Of a stretch of DNA of 64,000 nucleotides, positions 9,771-18,205 are shown in pieces (within the stretch, counting starts at the first letter, position 1; every line of letters begins with the position of its first letter). The stretch comes from Sphingopyxis sp. DBS4 (GTDB lineage Bacteria > Pseudomonadota > Alphaproteobacteria > Sphingomonadales > Sphingomonadaceae). Both the position numbers and the translations under genes were made by a program. The DNA lies in NCBI RefSeq assembly GCF_024628865.1, contig NZ_CP102384.1:2429001-2493000 (forward strand), given 5' to 3'. Under the pieces are notes generated by a model, which had not been told where the DNA came from, ran no database searches, and worked only from the letters and a program-made list of their open reading frames with translations.

Positions 9771-10636
9771 TGAGCGAAGAGATACAGGCCGAGATTCGGG
9801 AAGAGCTTGCGGCCGCGGAAGCGGTGCGGCCCGAGACGTTCGAATATGCGATCCGTATCCGCGGGCTGCGCAACCAGTTCGGCGACGCGGTGATCCACGA
9901 CGGGCTTGATCTCGACGTGCGCTCGGGCGAGATTTTGGGCGTCGTCGGCGGCTCGGGGACCGGCAAGTCGGTGCTGATGCGCTCGATCGTCGGGCTGCAG
10001 ACCCCGACCGCGGGCGAGATCGAAGTTTACGGCAAGACGCTCGACACCATCACCGACGCCGAGGAATCGCGCGACCTCCGTCGCCGCTGGGGGGTGATGT
10101 TCCAGGGCGGCGCGCTGTTTTCGACGCTGAGCGTCGCGGAGAATATCCAGGTTCCCTTGCGCGAATATTATCCGCGGCTCGACCAGCAATTGCTCGACGA
10201 GATCGCCGCCTACAAGGTGTCGATGGTCGGCCTGCCCCCCGATGCCGGTCCCAAATATCCCGCCGAACTGTCGGGCGGCATGGTCAAGCGCGCCGGCCTT
10301 GCGCGCGCGCTCGCGCTCGACCCCGCGCTGCTCTTTCTCGACGAGCCGACCGCGGGCCTCGACCCGATCGGCGCCGCCAAGTTCGACGAACTGATCCGCG
10401 AACTCGCCGACACGATGGGGCTCACCGTCTTCCTGATCACCCACGATCTCGACTCGCTCTATGCGACCTGCGACCGCGTCGCCGTGCTGGCGGAGAAGAA
10501 GGTGATCGCGGTCGGCACCATCCCGGAACTGCTTGCCACCGAGCATCCGTGGATACAGGATTATTTCAACGGCCCGCGCGGCCGGGCGGCCGCCGGCTGC
10601 AATATCGCGGCAGAGCGGCAGGATAGGAAAAGCTGA
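9770..10636 (+). CDS. mlaF: MlaF-type ABC transporter ATPase
   Basis: 288-residue ATP-binding subunit. Walker A is GGSGTGKSVLMR, the signature is ELSGGMVKRAGLARALALDP (MVKR variant typical of Mla), Walker B is LLFLDEPTAGLDPIG, and the H-loop is LITHDLDSL. ATG 9770 overlaps the mlaE stop (TGATG). An N-terminal acidic extension (EEIQAEIREELAAAEAV) precedes the nucleotide-binding domain and is longer than in E. coli MlaF. It powers lipid transfer through the MlaE dimer. Confidence 0.94.
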   Translation: MSEEIQAEIREELAAAEAVRPETFEYAIRIRGLRNQFGDAVIHDGLDLDVRSGEILGVVGGSGTGKSVLMRSIVGLQTPTAGEIEVYGKTLDTITDAEESRDLRRRWGVMFQGGALFSTLSVAENIQVPLREYYPRLDQQLLDEIAAYKVSMVGLPPDAGPKYPAELSGGMVKRAGLARALALDPALLFLDEPTAGLDPIGAAKFDELIRELADTMGLTVFLITHDLDSLYATCDRVAVLAEKKVIAVGTIPELLATEHPWIQDYFNGPRGRAAAGCNIAAERQDRKS

Positions 10637-11577
10637 TGGAAACACGCTCGAACAATGTGCTTGTCGGCGCGTTCGTCCTCTTCTTCATGGCCGCGCTCGC
10701 GGTGTTCTTCGTCTGGCTCGCGAACGACAGCGGCGGCACGAAACGCGCCTATGACATCTTCTTCAAACAGTCGGTCGACGGCCTCAACAAGGGCGCGCAG
10801 GTGCAGTTTTCGGGTGTTCCCGCCGGGCAGGTCCGCGAAATCGCGCTGTGGCCCGACGATCCGCAGTTCGTCCGCGTGCGGATCGAGGTGAACGAGGGCG
10901 TGCCGATCCTCCAGGGCACGACCGCCGCGCTCGAAGGCGTCGGCTTCACCGGCGTCTCGCAGATTTCGCTCGACGGCGCGGTCAAGGGGGCGCCGCCGAT
11001 CACCGACAAGGGGCCGGCGGGCAAGCCCGTCATCCCGACGCGCGTCGGCGGACTCGGCGAGTTGCTGAACACCGCGCCGCAGCTCCTGCAACGCCTCTCG
11101 ACGCTGTCCGAGCGGCTCGCCGAACTCGTCGACGATGAGAATCAGGCGAGCATCAAGGGCATCCTCAACAATGTCGAGGCGTCGACCGCGATCCTCGCGC
11201 GCAACGGCCCGGCGCTCGAAAAGGCGCTCGCCGACACGCGCATCGCGATCCAGCAGACCGGCAACGCCGCCGAGCAGATCGGCAATCTCGCCGCCTCGGC
11301 GCAGGGGACGATCGACCGCAACGTCGATCCGGCGATGGCGAATCTGCGCGATACGCTGCAATCGGCGAATGAATCGATGAAGACGCTGGAGGCGGCGATC
11401 GCCGACGCGCGGCCGGGGCTCAAGACCTTCAGCGACACCACCGTTCCCGAAGCCAATGCGCTGATCCGCGACCTGCGCCGCACCTCCGCCTCGCTGTCGA
11501 GCCTGACCGACAAGCTCGACCAACAGGGCGCGGGCGCGGTGCTGGGCGGTAGCAAGCTGCCCGATTACAAGAAATGA
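10636..11577 (+). CDS. mlaD: MlaD-type MCE domain protein
   Basis: 313-residue membrane-anchored periplasmic lipid-binding subunit. One N-terminal helix (residues about 8-28, VLVGAFVLFFMAALAVFFVW) precedes a single MCE domain (about 38-115, with VQFSGVPAGQVREIAL and GFTGVSQISLDG). A long C-terminal part rich in Ala/Leu/Asn heptad-like segments (RNGPALEKALADTRIAIQQ) is predicted to be helical. E. coli MlaD is only about 183 residues, so the helical extension is notable and may form a tube or bridge. The ATG overlaps the mlaF stop by 1 nt. Confidence 0.92.
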   Translation: METRSNNVLVGAFVLFFMAALAVFFVWLANDSGGTKRAYDIFFKQSVDGLNKGAQVQFSGVPAGQVREIALWPDDPQFVRVRIEVNEGVPILQGTTAALEGVGFTGVSQISLDGAVKGAPPITDKGPAGKPVIPTRVGGLGELLNTAPQLLQRLSTLSERLAELVDDENQASIKGILNNVEASTAILARNGPALEKALADTRIAIQQTGNAAEQIGNLAASAQGTIDRNVDPAMANLRDTLQSANESMKTLEAAIADARPGLKTFSDTTVPEANALIRDLRRTSASLSSLTDKLDQQGAGAVLGGSKLPDYKK

Positions 11578-12185
11578 GGATGCCGACAATGCGAACGCTC
11601 CGCACTTCCCTGCTTGTCGCAACTGCGGCGGTGACGCTTTCCGGCTGCATCGGGCTGGGCGGCAAGACCCCGCCTTTCCTGCTGACGCTCGACGCCGACG
11701 CGGCACCGACCGCCGGGACCGCGCGCACCGCGAGCGACGCGGCGACGCTGACCATCCTGATTCCCACCGCGCCGCAGAAGCTGCGTACCCCGCGCATTCC
11801 GGTGCAGCAGGACGATGCCAGCGTCGCCTATGTCAAGGATGCGCAATGGGTTGAGGCGCCGCAACGCCTGTTCCAGCGGCTCGTCTCCGAAACCGTCGCC
11901 GCGCGCACTTCGCGCGTCGTGCTCGACGAGGGGCAATATCTGACCGCGCCGGGCGAGCAGCTCGCAGGGCAGCTCATGGACTTCGGGGTCGACGCGCGCG
12001 CGAACGAGGCTGTCGTCGTCTATCAGGCAATGCTGGTCTCTGCCGGCGGCAAGAGCGTCACCCAGCGCCGCTTCGAGGTGCGGGAGCCGATCGCGGGCAA
12101 GATCGAGGCGAAACCCGTCGGCGAAGCGCTGACCGCCGCCGCGAACAAGGTCGCGGTCGAGGTCGCGGACTGGCTGGGAGGCTAA
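11574..12185 (+). CDS. ABC-type transport auxiliary lipoprotein (PqiC/YmbA-like)
   Basis: 203-residue lipoprotein. A signal peptide ends in a lipobox (TLSGC, cysteine at about residue 25), followed by an ABC_trans_aux-like domain seen in PqiC/YmbA and in Mce-associated lipoproteins. ATG 11574 overlaps the mlaD stop (ATGA); ATGs at 11580 and 11589 are alternatives. Position at the operon end suggests an outer-membrane-side partner that takes the place of MlaA/MlaC. The lipid would be added by Lgt, also encoded here. Confidence 0.85.
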   Translation: MRMPTMRTLRTSLLVATAAVTLSGCIGLGGKTPPFLLTLDADAAPTAGTARTASDAATLTILIPTAPQKLRTPRIPVQQDDASVAYVKDAQWVEAPQRLFQRLVSETVAARTSRVVLDEGQYLTAPGEQLAGQLMDFGVDARANEAVVVYQAMLVSAGGKSVTQRRFEVREPIAGKIEAKPVGEALTAAANKVAVEVADWLGG

Positions 12186-12202
12186 TCTTCTTTTGGTAAA
12201 AA

Positions 12203-12299
12203 GACTGCGCGCTCCCGCGAAGGCGGGAGCCCATCTCCGATCCGCGCGATCTTGAACCGGTGGGAGATGGGCCCCTGCCTTCGCAGGGGCACGACAGTC
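12203..12299. repeat. Paired hairpin repeat with compensatory differences
   Basis: The arms GACTGCGCGCTCCCGCGAAG... and the complement of ...CCTGCCTTCGCAGGGGCACG enclose about 25 bp. Each arm forms its own 8-bp stem with a GAAG/CTTC loop. The two stems differ from each other, yet each keeps internal pairing. It lies between the Mla-like operon and sugE; no other feature is seen in that gap. Confidence 0.8.
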
Positions 12300-12398
12300 T
12301 TTCACTTCAACCGATCATGCTTTAAGGGCGCCGCCTTGCGTGCCTCTTTCGGGTTTCCGGCATGCGCTCTCTCCACGAGCCCGCCGATCTGAAAGGAC

Positions 12399-12725
12399 AT
12401 GCTCGTGGGATGGATCATCCTCGCCATCGCCGTTTTCACCGAAATCTGTTGGGCGCTGAGCCTGAAATGGGCCGCGACGCTCGGGACGTGGCAGGCGTCG
12501 GCGATTCCCGTCACGCTGAGCTTCGTCAACATGGCGCTGCTCGCGCTGGCGATGCGCGAGATTTCGGCGGGCACTGCCTATGCGATCTGGACCGGGCTCG
12601 GCGCGGTCGGGGTCATCATCGGCGGGATCGTGCTGTTCGGCGAGAAGGTGAGCGGCGCGCAGGTCGGATTCATGGCGCTGATCGTCGTCGGCGTGGTCGG
12701 GACGAAGCTGTTTTCGACGGGGTGA
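12399..12725 (+). CDS. sugE: SMR family exporter, SugE/Gdx type
   Basis: 108-residue four-helix small multidrug resistance protein. The essential membrane Glu is in VFTEICWALSLKW (E15) and the helix 3 signature is GTAYAIWTGLGAVG, which is the SugE/Gdx (guanidinium exporter) pattern rather than EmrE's AYAIWSG-GIV. Known Gdx proteins export guanidinium by proton exchange as antiparallel dimers. ATG 12399 is preceded by AAAGGA. I looked for a guanidine riboswitch (paired ACGR-loop hairpins) upstream and saw none. Confidence 0.88.
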   Translation: MLVGWIILAIAVFTEICWALSLKWAATLGTWQASAIPVTLSFVNMALLALAMREISAGTAYAIWTGLGAVGVIIGGIVLFGEKVSGAQVGFMALIVVGVVGTKLFSTG

Positions 12726-12762
12726 TGAAGGGCCGGAAGCGACGCTTAGCATCTCTTAACCT

Positions 12763-12840
12763 CGTCATTCCCGCGAAAGCGGGAACCCAGTGTGGGGTCA
12801 GCCGACGCTCGCTCTGGGTTCCCGCTTTCGCGGGAACGAC
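12763..12840. repeat. Paired palindromic repeat, TTCCCGC-GAAA-GCGGGAA type
   Basis: Inverted arms GTCATTCCCGCGAAAGCGGG... and ...TTCCCGCTTTCGCGGGAACG, 27 bp each with one mismatch, flank about 25 bp. Each arm is itself a hairpin with a GAAA loop. A related pair lies at 60687-60839. Confidence 0.85.
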
Positions 12841-12889
12841 AAAGCTATCTCGAACAGAAGCGATCGAAGCATTGCCCCCCAACGGTCGA

Positions 12890-12917
12890 TTGCAAAGATC
12901 GACGACCTAAATATACT
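12890..12917 (+). promoter_or_regulatory. Promoter of small membrane protein gene
   Basis: TTGCAA (12890-12895) and TATACT (12912-12917) are 16 bp apart, close to the sigma-70 consensus and rare in this GC-rich sequence. Transcription would begin near 12924, leaving a leader of about 23 nt with the ribosome site GGAAGG before ATG 12947. Confidence 0.5.
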
Positions 12918-12946
12918 TCGGCTAATTCATTGCGGAAGGTCACTCG

Positions 12947-13243
12947 ATGGGCGTCATTACGGTTTTGCTATTATTGCTTTTCCCGATCGCGCAAGGCGCT
13001 GTGATATTTGGAACAGCGTATCTCTGGCTCCGTATGCTCGAAACATCGAGTCGATCAGCCAAAGCATCCGCGATGGCCGTTTCCTACGCGGTCTGGATCG
13101 CCGTTACGATCGGCGGCTATACGATGCTTGGCGGCGAGGGTGGGCTGATGGACGGCTTCGGCCTCGTTCTTATCCTCTGTTTTACCGCCTTGCTGAGTTC
13201 GTTCGTTTATCTCGTCCTGTGGACAAGACACAGGCACGCCTAA
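12947..13243 (+). CDS. Small hypothetical membrane protein
   Basis: 98 residues with three strongly hydrophobic segments (about 3-27, 42-58, 70-91), a short cytoplasmic-looking loop SSRSAKASA, and a basic tail RHRHA. I do not recognise a family. Support for it being real comes from the good promoter at 12890-12917, GGAAGG at the right distance from ATG 12947, and the consistent hydrophobic pattern. Base composition is less GC-rich than its neighbours, suggesting a faster-evolving or acquired gene. Its stop abuts the pepN stop on the other strand with no gap. Confidence 0.7.
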   Translation: MGVITVLLLLLFPIAQGAVIFGTAYLWLRMLETSSRSAKASAMAVSYAVWIAVTIGGYTMLGGEGGLMDGFGLVLILCFTALLSSFVYLVLWTRHRHA

Positions 13244-15838
13244 TCATCCCATCAAGCTCTTGCTCGCCTGCTCGGTCGTGTCGCGCGACAGGCCCGGCTG
13301 CGCCAGGATGCGCTCCAGTTCGGCCCGCATCATCGCCGCGCGCGCGTCGTCGAAGCGGCGCCAGCGGCCGAGCGGCGGGATCATCTTGGCCGCGGTCTGC
13401 GGATTCTTCGGATCGAGTGCAATCACGAGATCGGCAATCAGCCGGTAGCCCGCACCGTCGGCCTGGTGGAAGGCCGCCTGGTTGCCGGTGAAGGCGCCGT
13501 AGAGCGACCGGACGCGGTTGGGGTTCGCGAGGGTGAAATCGGGATGCTCCGCCAGCGCCTTCACTGCGGCGACCGTGTCGGGACGCATCGACCAGGCCTG
13601 CACCTGGAACCATTTGTCGAGCACGAGCGGATTGTCGCGATAGCGCTGGTAGAAGATGTCGAGCGCCGCCACGCGTTCGTCGCTGTCGCCATGCGCCAGC
13701 GTCGCGAGCGCCGCCTGTCGCTCGGTCATGCCGTCGGCGCCCGAGAAGACGCCGAATGCCAGCGCCTCGACGTCGGCGCGGCCGGTCGCGGCAAGATAGG
13801 CGAGCGCGACGCCGCGCAGCCGGCGGCGACCCTTGGCGGCGGGGGTGAGGTCGGTCGCGGGCGGTGCCGTCTCGGCGAGTATCGCGCGCCACTCGCTTTC
13901 GAGCGCGTCGCCGATCGCCGCCTGCAGCGCGAGCCGTTCGCGCCGGATCGCGTCGGGGTCGACAGTGACCATCTGGTCGCCGATGAAGGCTTCGCTGGGC
14001 AGCAACACCGCCTCGGCGACGAAAGCAGCGTCGGCGGCGCGCCCGGCGAGCGTCTGCCCGACCGCATCGATCACCGCCCGGGCATCGGCCTTTTCGCCCG
14101 ATACCGCCGCGACGAGCGTGTCGAGCATCAACTGCTGCAACGCCTCGTAGCGCGCGAAGGGATCGTCGTCGTGCGCCGCGAGCCACGCGAGTTCGCCCGG
14201 CGCGCGCTCGAAATCGACGATCACGGGCGCCGAGAAACCGCGATTGACCGAAAGCGCCGGGCGCGCCGCGAAGGCGCCAAGCGCGATACGCTGCGCGGCA
14301 TCGGTCAGCGTGACGAGCGTGTCGGGCAGCGCGGCACCGCTACCGTCCATCGCGAAGGCGGCGATGCGCAGCGGCATCATCGCCGGCTGCTTGTCGGGCT
14401 GCCCCGGGGTCGGCGGCACCGTCTGCGCGACGTCGAGGAACCAGTCGCCGCCCTCTTCGACCAGCACCAGCCCCAGCCGCGGCGTTCCCGCCTGTTCATA
14501 CCAGCGGCGGAACCCGGCAAGGTCGATGTTCCCGCCCTCCTCCATCGCGCGCACGAAATCCTCGCACGTCGCGGCCTCGCCGTCGTGGCGCGCGAAATAG
14601 AGGTCGGTGCCCTTGCGGAAACGCTCCGGCCCCATCAGCGTCGCCATCATGCGGATGATCTCGGCGCCCTTGTTGTAGACGGTCGCGGTATAGAAGTTCG
14701 AGATCTCCTGATAGCTGTCGGGGCGGATCGGGTGCGCGAGCGGCCCCGCATCCTCGGGGAATTGCGCGGCGCGGAGCAGCCGGACGTCCTCGATCCGCTT
14801 GACCGCGGGCGAGCCCATGTCGGCCGAAAAGCTCTGGTCGCGAAAGACGGTGAAGCCTTCCTTCAGCGAGAGCTGAAACCAGTCGCGGCAGGTGACGCGG
14901 TTGCCCGACCAGTTATGGAAATATTCGTGCGCGACGACGCCCTCGATCCCGTCATAATCGACATCGGTCGCGGTGTCGGGGTCGGCGAGGATATAGCGGG
15001 TGTTGAAGACATTGAGCCCCTTATTCTCCATCGCCCCCATGTTGAAATCGCTGACCGCGACGATGTTGAACAGGTCGAGATCGTACTCGCGGCCATAGAC
15101 GCGCTCGTCCCACGCCATGCTGGCCTTGAGCGCCTGCATCGCGTGGTGGGTGCGCTCGACGTCGCCCTCACGCACCCAGATGCCGAGTTCGACCCTGCGG
15201 CCCGACTGGGTGACGAATTCATCGCGGTTGACGACGAGATCGCCCGCGACGAGCGCGAAGAGATAGGAGGGCTTCGGCCACGGATCCTCCCACAGCGCCC
15301 AGTGGTTACCCGCCTCGCCCTCACCCGAGGCGACGCAATTGCCGTTCGAAAGCAGAATCGGGAAGCTCGCCTTGTCGCCTTCCATCCGCACCTTGTAGCG
15401 GCTCAGGACGTCGGGGCGGTCGGGGTGGAAGGTGATGCGGCGAAAGCCCTCGGCCTCGCACTGGGTGCAGAGCATGGCGTTCGAGGCATAGAGCCCCATG
15501 AGCTGGCTGTTCGCCGCCGGATCGATGACGGTGTCGACCTCGACCGTCGCCGCGGCGCGGTCGCCCAGATCGACGATCAGGTCGGGCCCCTCCATGCGCC
15601 AGCCGTTCCAGCTTTCGCCGTCGACGCGAACGTCCCGCGGCGTCAGCCCGTCGCCGCGCAGCGTCAGCAGCACCGGCGCATCGCCATGGCGGACGACCGA
15701 CAGCGCGCTACTTACCCGCGTTTCGTCGATGCCGAGCGCGAAATCGAGCGCGATGTCGGGGATCTGCCATTCGGGCGGGCGATAGTCGCCGCGATGGATG
15801 GTGACGGGAACGGCGGGAGAGGAAGAAGCGTCGGTCAT
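13244..15838 (-). CDS. pepN: Aminopeptidase N
   Basis: 864-residue M1-family zinc aminopeptidase, close in length to E. coli PepN (870). The substrate-recognition motif GAMENKGLN is followed by the zinc motif HEYFHNW (His304, Glu305, His308) and the third ligand Glu327 in LSLKEGFTVF; spacing matches E. coli PepN exactly (offset +7). It releases N-terminal residues from peptides in the cytoplasm. The start is ATG 15838 (MTDASSSPAV); the frame is open 12 codons further but lacks a better start. It is divergent from the YeeZ-like gene across 47 bp. Confidence 0.96.
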   Translation of the reverse strand: MTDASSSPAVPVTIHRGDYRPPEWQIPDIALDFALGIDETRVSSALSVVRHGDAPVLLTLRGDGLTPRDVRVDGESWNGWRMEGPDLIVDLGDRAAATVEVDTVIDPAANSQLMGLYASNAMLCTQCEAEGFRRITFHPDRPDVLSRYKVRMEGDKASFPILLSNGNCVASGEGEAGNHWALWEDPWPKPSYLFALVAGDLVVNRDEFVTQSGRRVELGIWVREGDVERTHHAMQALKASMAWDERVYGREYDLDLFNIVAVSDFNMGAMENKGLNVFNTRYILADPDTATDVDYDGIEGVVAHEYFHNWSGNRVTCRDWFQLSLKEGFTVFRDQSFSADMGSPAVKRIEDVRLLRAAQFPEDAGPLAHPIRPDSYQEISNFYTATVYNKGAEIIRMMATLMGPERFRKGTDLYFARHDGEAATCEDFVRAMEEGGNIDLAGFRRWYEQAGTPRLGLVLVEEGGDWFLDVAQTVPPTPGQPDKQPAMMPLRIAAFAMDGSGAALPDTLVTLTDAAQRIALGAFAARPALSVNRGFSAPVIVDFERAPGELAWLAAHDDDPFARYEALQQLMLDTLVAAVSGEKADARAVIDAVGQTLAGRAADAAFVAEAVLLPSEAFIGDQMVTVDPDAIRRERLALQAAIGDALESEWRAILAETAPPATDLTPAAKGRRRLRGVALAYLAATGRADVEALAFGVFSGADGMTERQAALATLAHGDSDERVAALDIFYQRYRDNPLVLDKWFQVQAWSMRPDTVAAVKALAEHPDFTLANPNRVRSLYGAFTGNQAAFHQADGAGYRLIADLVIALDPKNPQTAAKMIPPLGRWRRFDDARAAMMRAELERILAQPGLSRDTTEQASKSLMG

Positions 15839-15885
15839 GCGCGAAGGTCTAGGCGCGGGGCGCCAAGCGCGCAATAAGCGCTGCG

Positions 15886-16677
15886 ATGGCGAAGATGCTG
15901 ATTTTCGGAATGGGTTATGCAGCGGGGCACCTCGCCGGACGGCTCGGCGCGCGCGGCTGGGAGGTCGTGGGCACCACGCGCGATGGCCGCGCGGACAGCC
16001 TGGCGTTTGCGGACGAGGCCGCGGTGCTCGGCGCGCTGCGCTCGGCGACGCATATCCTGTCGTCGGTGCCGCCGACCAATGGCGCCGATCCGGTACTCGC
16101 GCGCTATGGAGAGGCGATCGCCGTCGCGCCCGCGACCTGGGTCGGCTATCTATCCTCGACAGGGGTCTATGGCGATACCGGCGGGGCGTGGGTCGACGAA
16201 AGCGCGCCGGTCAGGGGCCGCCGCGCCGACCGCAACGCCGCCGATGCCGCGTGGGCCGCGCTGCGCGGCGATGCGCGCCTGTTCCGCCTTCCCGGCATCT
16301 ACGGCCCCGGCCGCTCGATCCTCGACCGCATCGGCGAAGGCCGCGCACACCGGATCGACCTGCCCGGGCAAGTGTTCAGCCGCATCCATGTCGACGACAT
16401 CGCAGGCGGCGTCATCGCCTCGTTCGCGGGACCGGCGGGGATATATAATCTCGCCGACGACGAACCGTGCCATCAGAACCGGCTCGTCGAATGGGGGTGC
16501 GCGATGCTCAGCGCGCCGGCGCCACCGCTCCAGTCGCTGGACGATGCGGGTCTGTCGCCTGCCGCGCGCGCTTTCTATGCCGAGAACCGGCGCGTCGCGA
16601 ACGGCAAGGCGAAGCGATTGCTGAGGTGGGCGCCGAAATATCCGACGTGGCGCGAGGGATTAGCCGCCTGCTTGTAG
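15886..16677 (+). CDS. YeeZ-like NAD(P)-dependent epimerase/SDR
   Basis: 263-residue extended-SDR-like Rossmann protein. The N-terminal dinucleotide motif MLIFGMGYAAGHLAGRL (GxGxxxG) is followed by YLSSTGVYGDTGGAWVDE, which contains the family SSTGVYG motif, and RLPGIYGPGRS. The E. coli YeeZ group is annotated as putative sugar nucleotide epimerase with unknown substrate. ATG 15886 has no obvious ribosome site; ATG 15895 is possible. It is divergent from pepN and convergent with the DUF445 gene. Confidence 0.85.
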   Translation: MAKMLIFGMGYAAGHLAGRLGARGWEVVGTTRDGRADSLAFADEAAVLGALRSATHILSSVPPTNGADPVLARYGEAIAVAPATWVGYLSSTGVYGDTGGAWVDESAPVRGRRADRNAADAAWAALRGDARLFRLPGIYGPGRSILDRIGEGRAHRIDLPGQVFSRIHVDDIAGGVIASFAGPAGIYNLADDEPCHQNRLVEWGCAMLSAPAPPLQSLDDAGLSPAARAFYAENRRVANGKAKRLLRWAPKYPTWREGLAACL

Positions 16678-16705
16678 CCTCGTCCCCCGAAGGCGGGGGC
16701 GACGG

Positions 16706-17977
16706 TCAGATCCAGATATCCACCGCGTGGATCGCCACCCCCACCAGCCCGCCGACCAATGTGCCGTTGATACGGATATATTGCAGGTCGTCGCCGACCG
16801 CATTTTCCAGCCGATCGGTGATCGTCTTGGCATCCCAGCCGCGGATCGTGTCCGACACCAGCTTCAGCGCCGTCTCGCCATAGCTGTCGACCATGCCGAC
16901 GACCGCGCGGCGCGCGTAGCGGTTGAGGGTGCGCTTGATCGCCTCGTCCTCGCCCAGCATCGCGCCGAACTGGATGACGAGTTCCCCGATGCGCCCCGCG
17001 AGCATCGTTTCGGGGTCACGCGCCGCCCTGAGCAGCGCGCCGCGTCCCTGTTCCCAGAGGCCGTCGAGCCAGCGCTTGACCGCCTTGTTCTCGAGCAGTT
17101 CGTCGCGCACCGCCGCGACCTTCGCCTTGACCTCGGGATCGTGCTGAAGGTCGAGCGCCATCTTGGCGAGCCCTTCCTCGACGCGGAGGCGCAGCGGGTG
17201 CGTCTCGTCGGCCGCCATTTCGGCAAGCAGCTTCGACAGGCCCGCGACGATGCGGTTCGAGATGCTTTCGTCGAGCCCGGTGAAGCGGACGATCGCATTG
17301 CTGTTGTCGTGAACCATCTGGTGGATCAGATGCTCGTTGAGCTCGAGCGTTTTCGACCCCCATTTGACCATCGCGTCGAGCAGGGGCTGGTGCCGCCCCT
17401 CGGCAAGCGCCGCCTGCATCGCCTGGCCGAGCAGCGGTGCGACGTCGAGTTCGCGCAGGCGGTCGGCGATCGCCGACTTGACCATGCCGCCCAGCCGCTG
17501 CTGGTCGAGCGCGCCCAAGGCATCGGCGATGATCCGCGAGGCGCCGAGCTTGAGCCGCCCGCCGCCCTCGGCGGGCTGCGACAGGAATTTGCCGACCGCG
17601 CCCGCGACGTCGAGCGTCTGCATCTTGCGCGCGATCAGCCGCGGCAACAGGAAATTGGTGAGCAGGAAACGCGCGAGCGTGTCGCCGATGCGGTTCTTGT
17701 TGCGCGGCACGATCGCGGTATGGGGGATCGGCAGACCCATCGGGTGGCGGAACAGCGCGGTGACCGCGAACCAGTCGGCCAGCCCGCCGACCATCGCCGC
17801 CTCGGCAAAGGCGCGGACGAAGCCGACCGCGGGATGGACATCCTGATAATATTTGGCGGCCACGAAAATCGCCGCCATCACGATCAGCAACCCGGTCGCA
17901 ACGATACGGATATTGAGCCCGCCGGTCGGAACGGCAACGCCAATCGGCCGGGGGGAAGCGCGGTCGGTCATCCTCAT
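16706..17977 (-). CDS. DUF445 domain membrane protein
   Basis: 423-residue protein of the DUF445 family. An N-terminal membrane segment (IRIVATGLLIVMAAIFVAAKYY) is followed by the family's FAEAAMVGGLADWFAVTALFRHPMG motif, a helical central region, and a C-terminal motif DLQYIRINGTLVGGLVGVAIH with a second hydrophobic segment. Function is unknown; homologues are envelope proteins. ATG 17977 and ATG 17971 are both possible starts and neither has a clear ribosome site. A short GC-rich palindromic fragment lies just past its stop (16682-16706). Confidence 0.87.
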   Translation of the reverse strand: MRMTDRASPRPIGVAVPTGGLNIRIVATGLLIVMAAIFVAAKYYQDVHPAVGFVRAFAEAAMVGGLADWFAVTALFRHPMGLPIPHTAIVPRNKNRIGDTLARFLLTNFLLPRLIARKMQTLDVAGAVGKFLSQPAEGGGRLKLGASRIIADALGALDQQRLGGMVKSAIADRLRELDVAPLLGQAMQAALAEGRHQPLLDAMVKWGSKTLELNEHLIHQMVHDNSNAIVRFTGLDESISNRIVAGLSKLLAEMAADETHPLRLRVEEGLAKMALDLQHDPEVKAKVAAVRDELLENKAVKRWLDGLWEQGRGALLRAARDPETMLAGRIGELVIQFGAMLGEDEAIKRTLNRYARRAVVGMVDSYGETALKLVSDTIRGWDAKTITDRLENAVGDDLQYIRINGTLVGGLVGVAIHAVDIWI

Positions 17978-18045
17978 CAAATGGCGAAACGCGCCGAAGG
18001 TTGCAACCGGCGCGACTCCATTGAACCGTGTATTCCAGAAACACC

Positions 18046-18150
18046 GATTCCCCGAGCGAAGCCGAGGGGCCATGCCGAGCGCAGTCGAGGCTGCGACGGT
18101 GCGGGTTCTCGCTTCGCTCGAACGAGCCCCTCGACTTCGCTCGGGGAATC
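18046..18150. repeat. Paired palindromic repeat, CCCCGAGCGAAG type
   Basis: Inverted arms GATTCCCCGAGCGAAGCCGA and TCGACTTCGCTCGGGGAATC at 18046 and 18150 enclose a spacer that itself holds shorter related pieces (GCCGAGCGCAGTCGAGGC). It lies between the DUF445 gene start and the RND gene stop. Confidence 0.8.
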
Positions 18151-18205
18151 GGATGGTTCGGATTTCATCCGGTTCGGCATGATCCGTATCGGTTCGGGTC
18201 TTCCC

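Noticed and set aside
12300..12398. Possible guanidine (mini-ykkC) riboswitch before sugE
   Set aside because: Only one ACGA is present and it is not in a hairpin loop; no paired ACGR stem-loops.
13466..15877. An 803-codon plus-strand frame
   Set aside because: Antisense to pepN, whose zinc motif spacing matches E. coli exactly.
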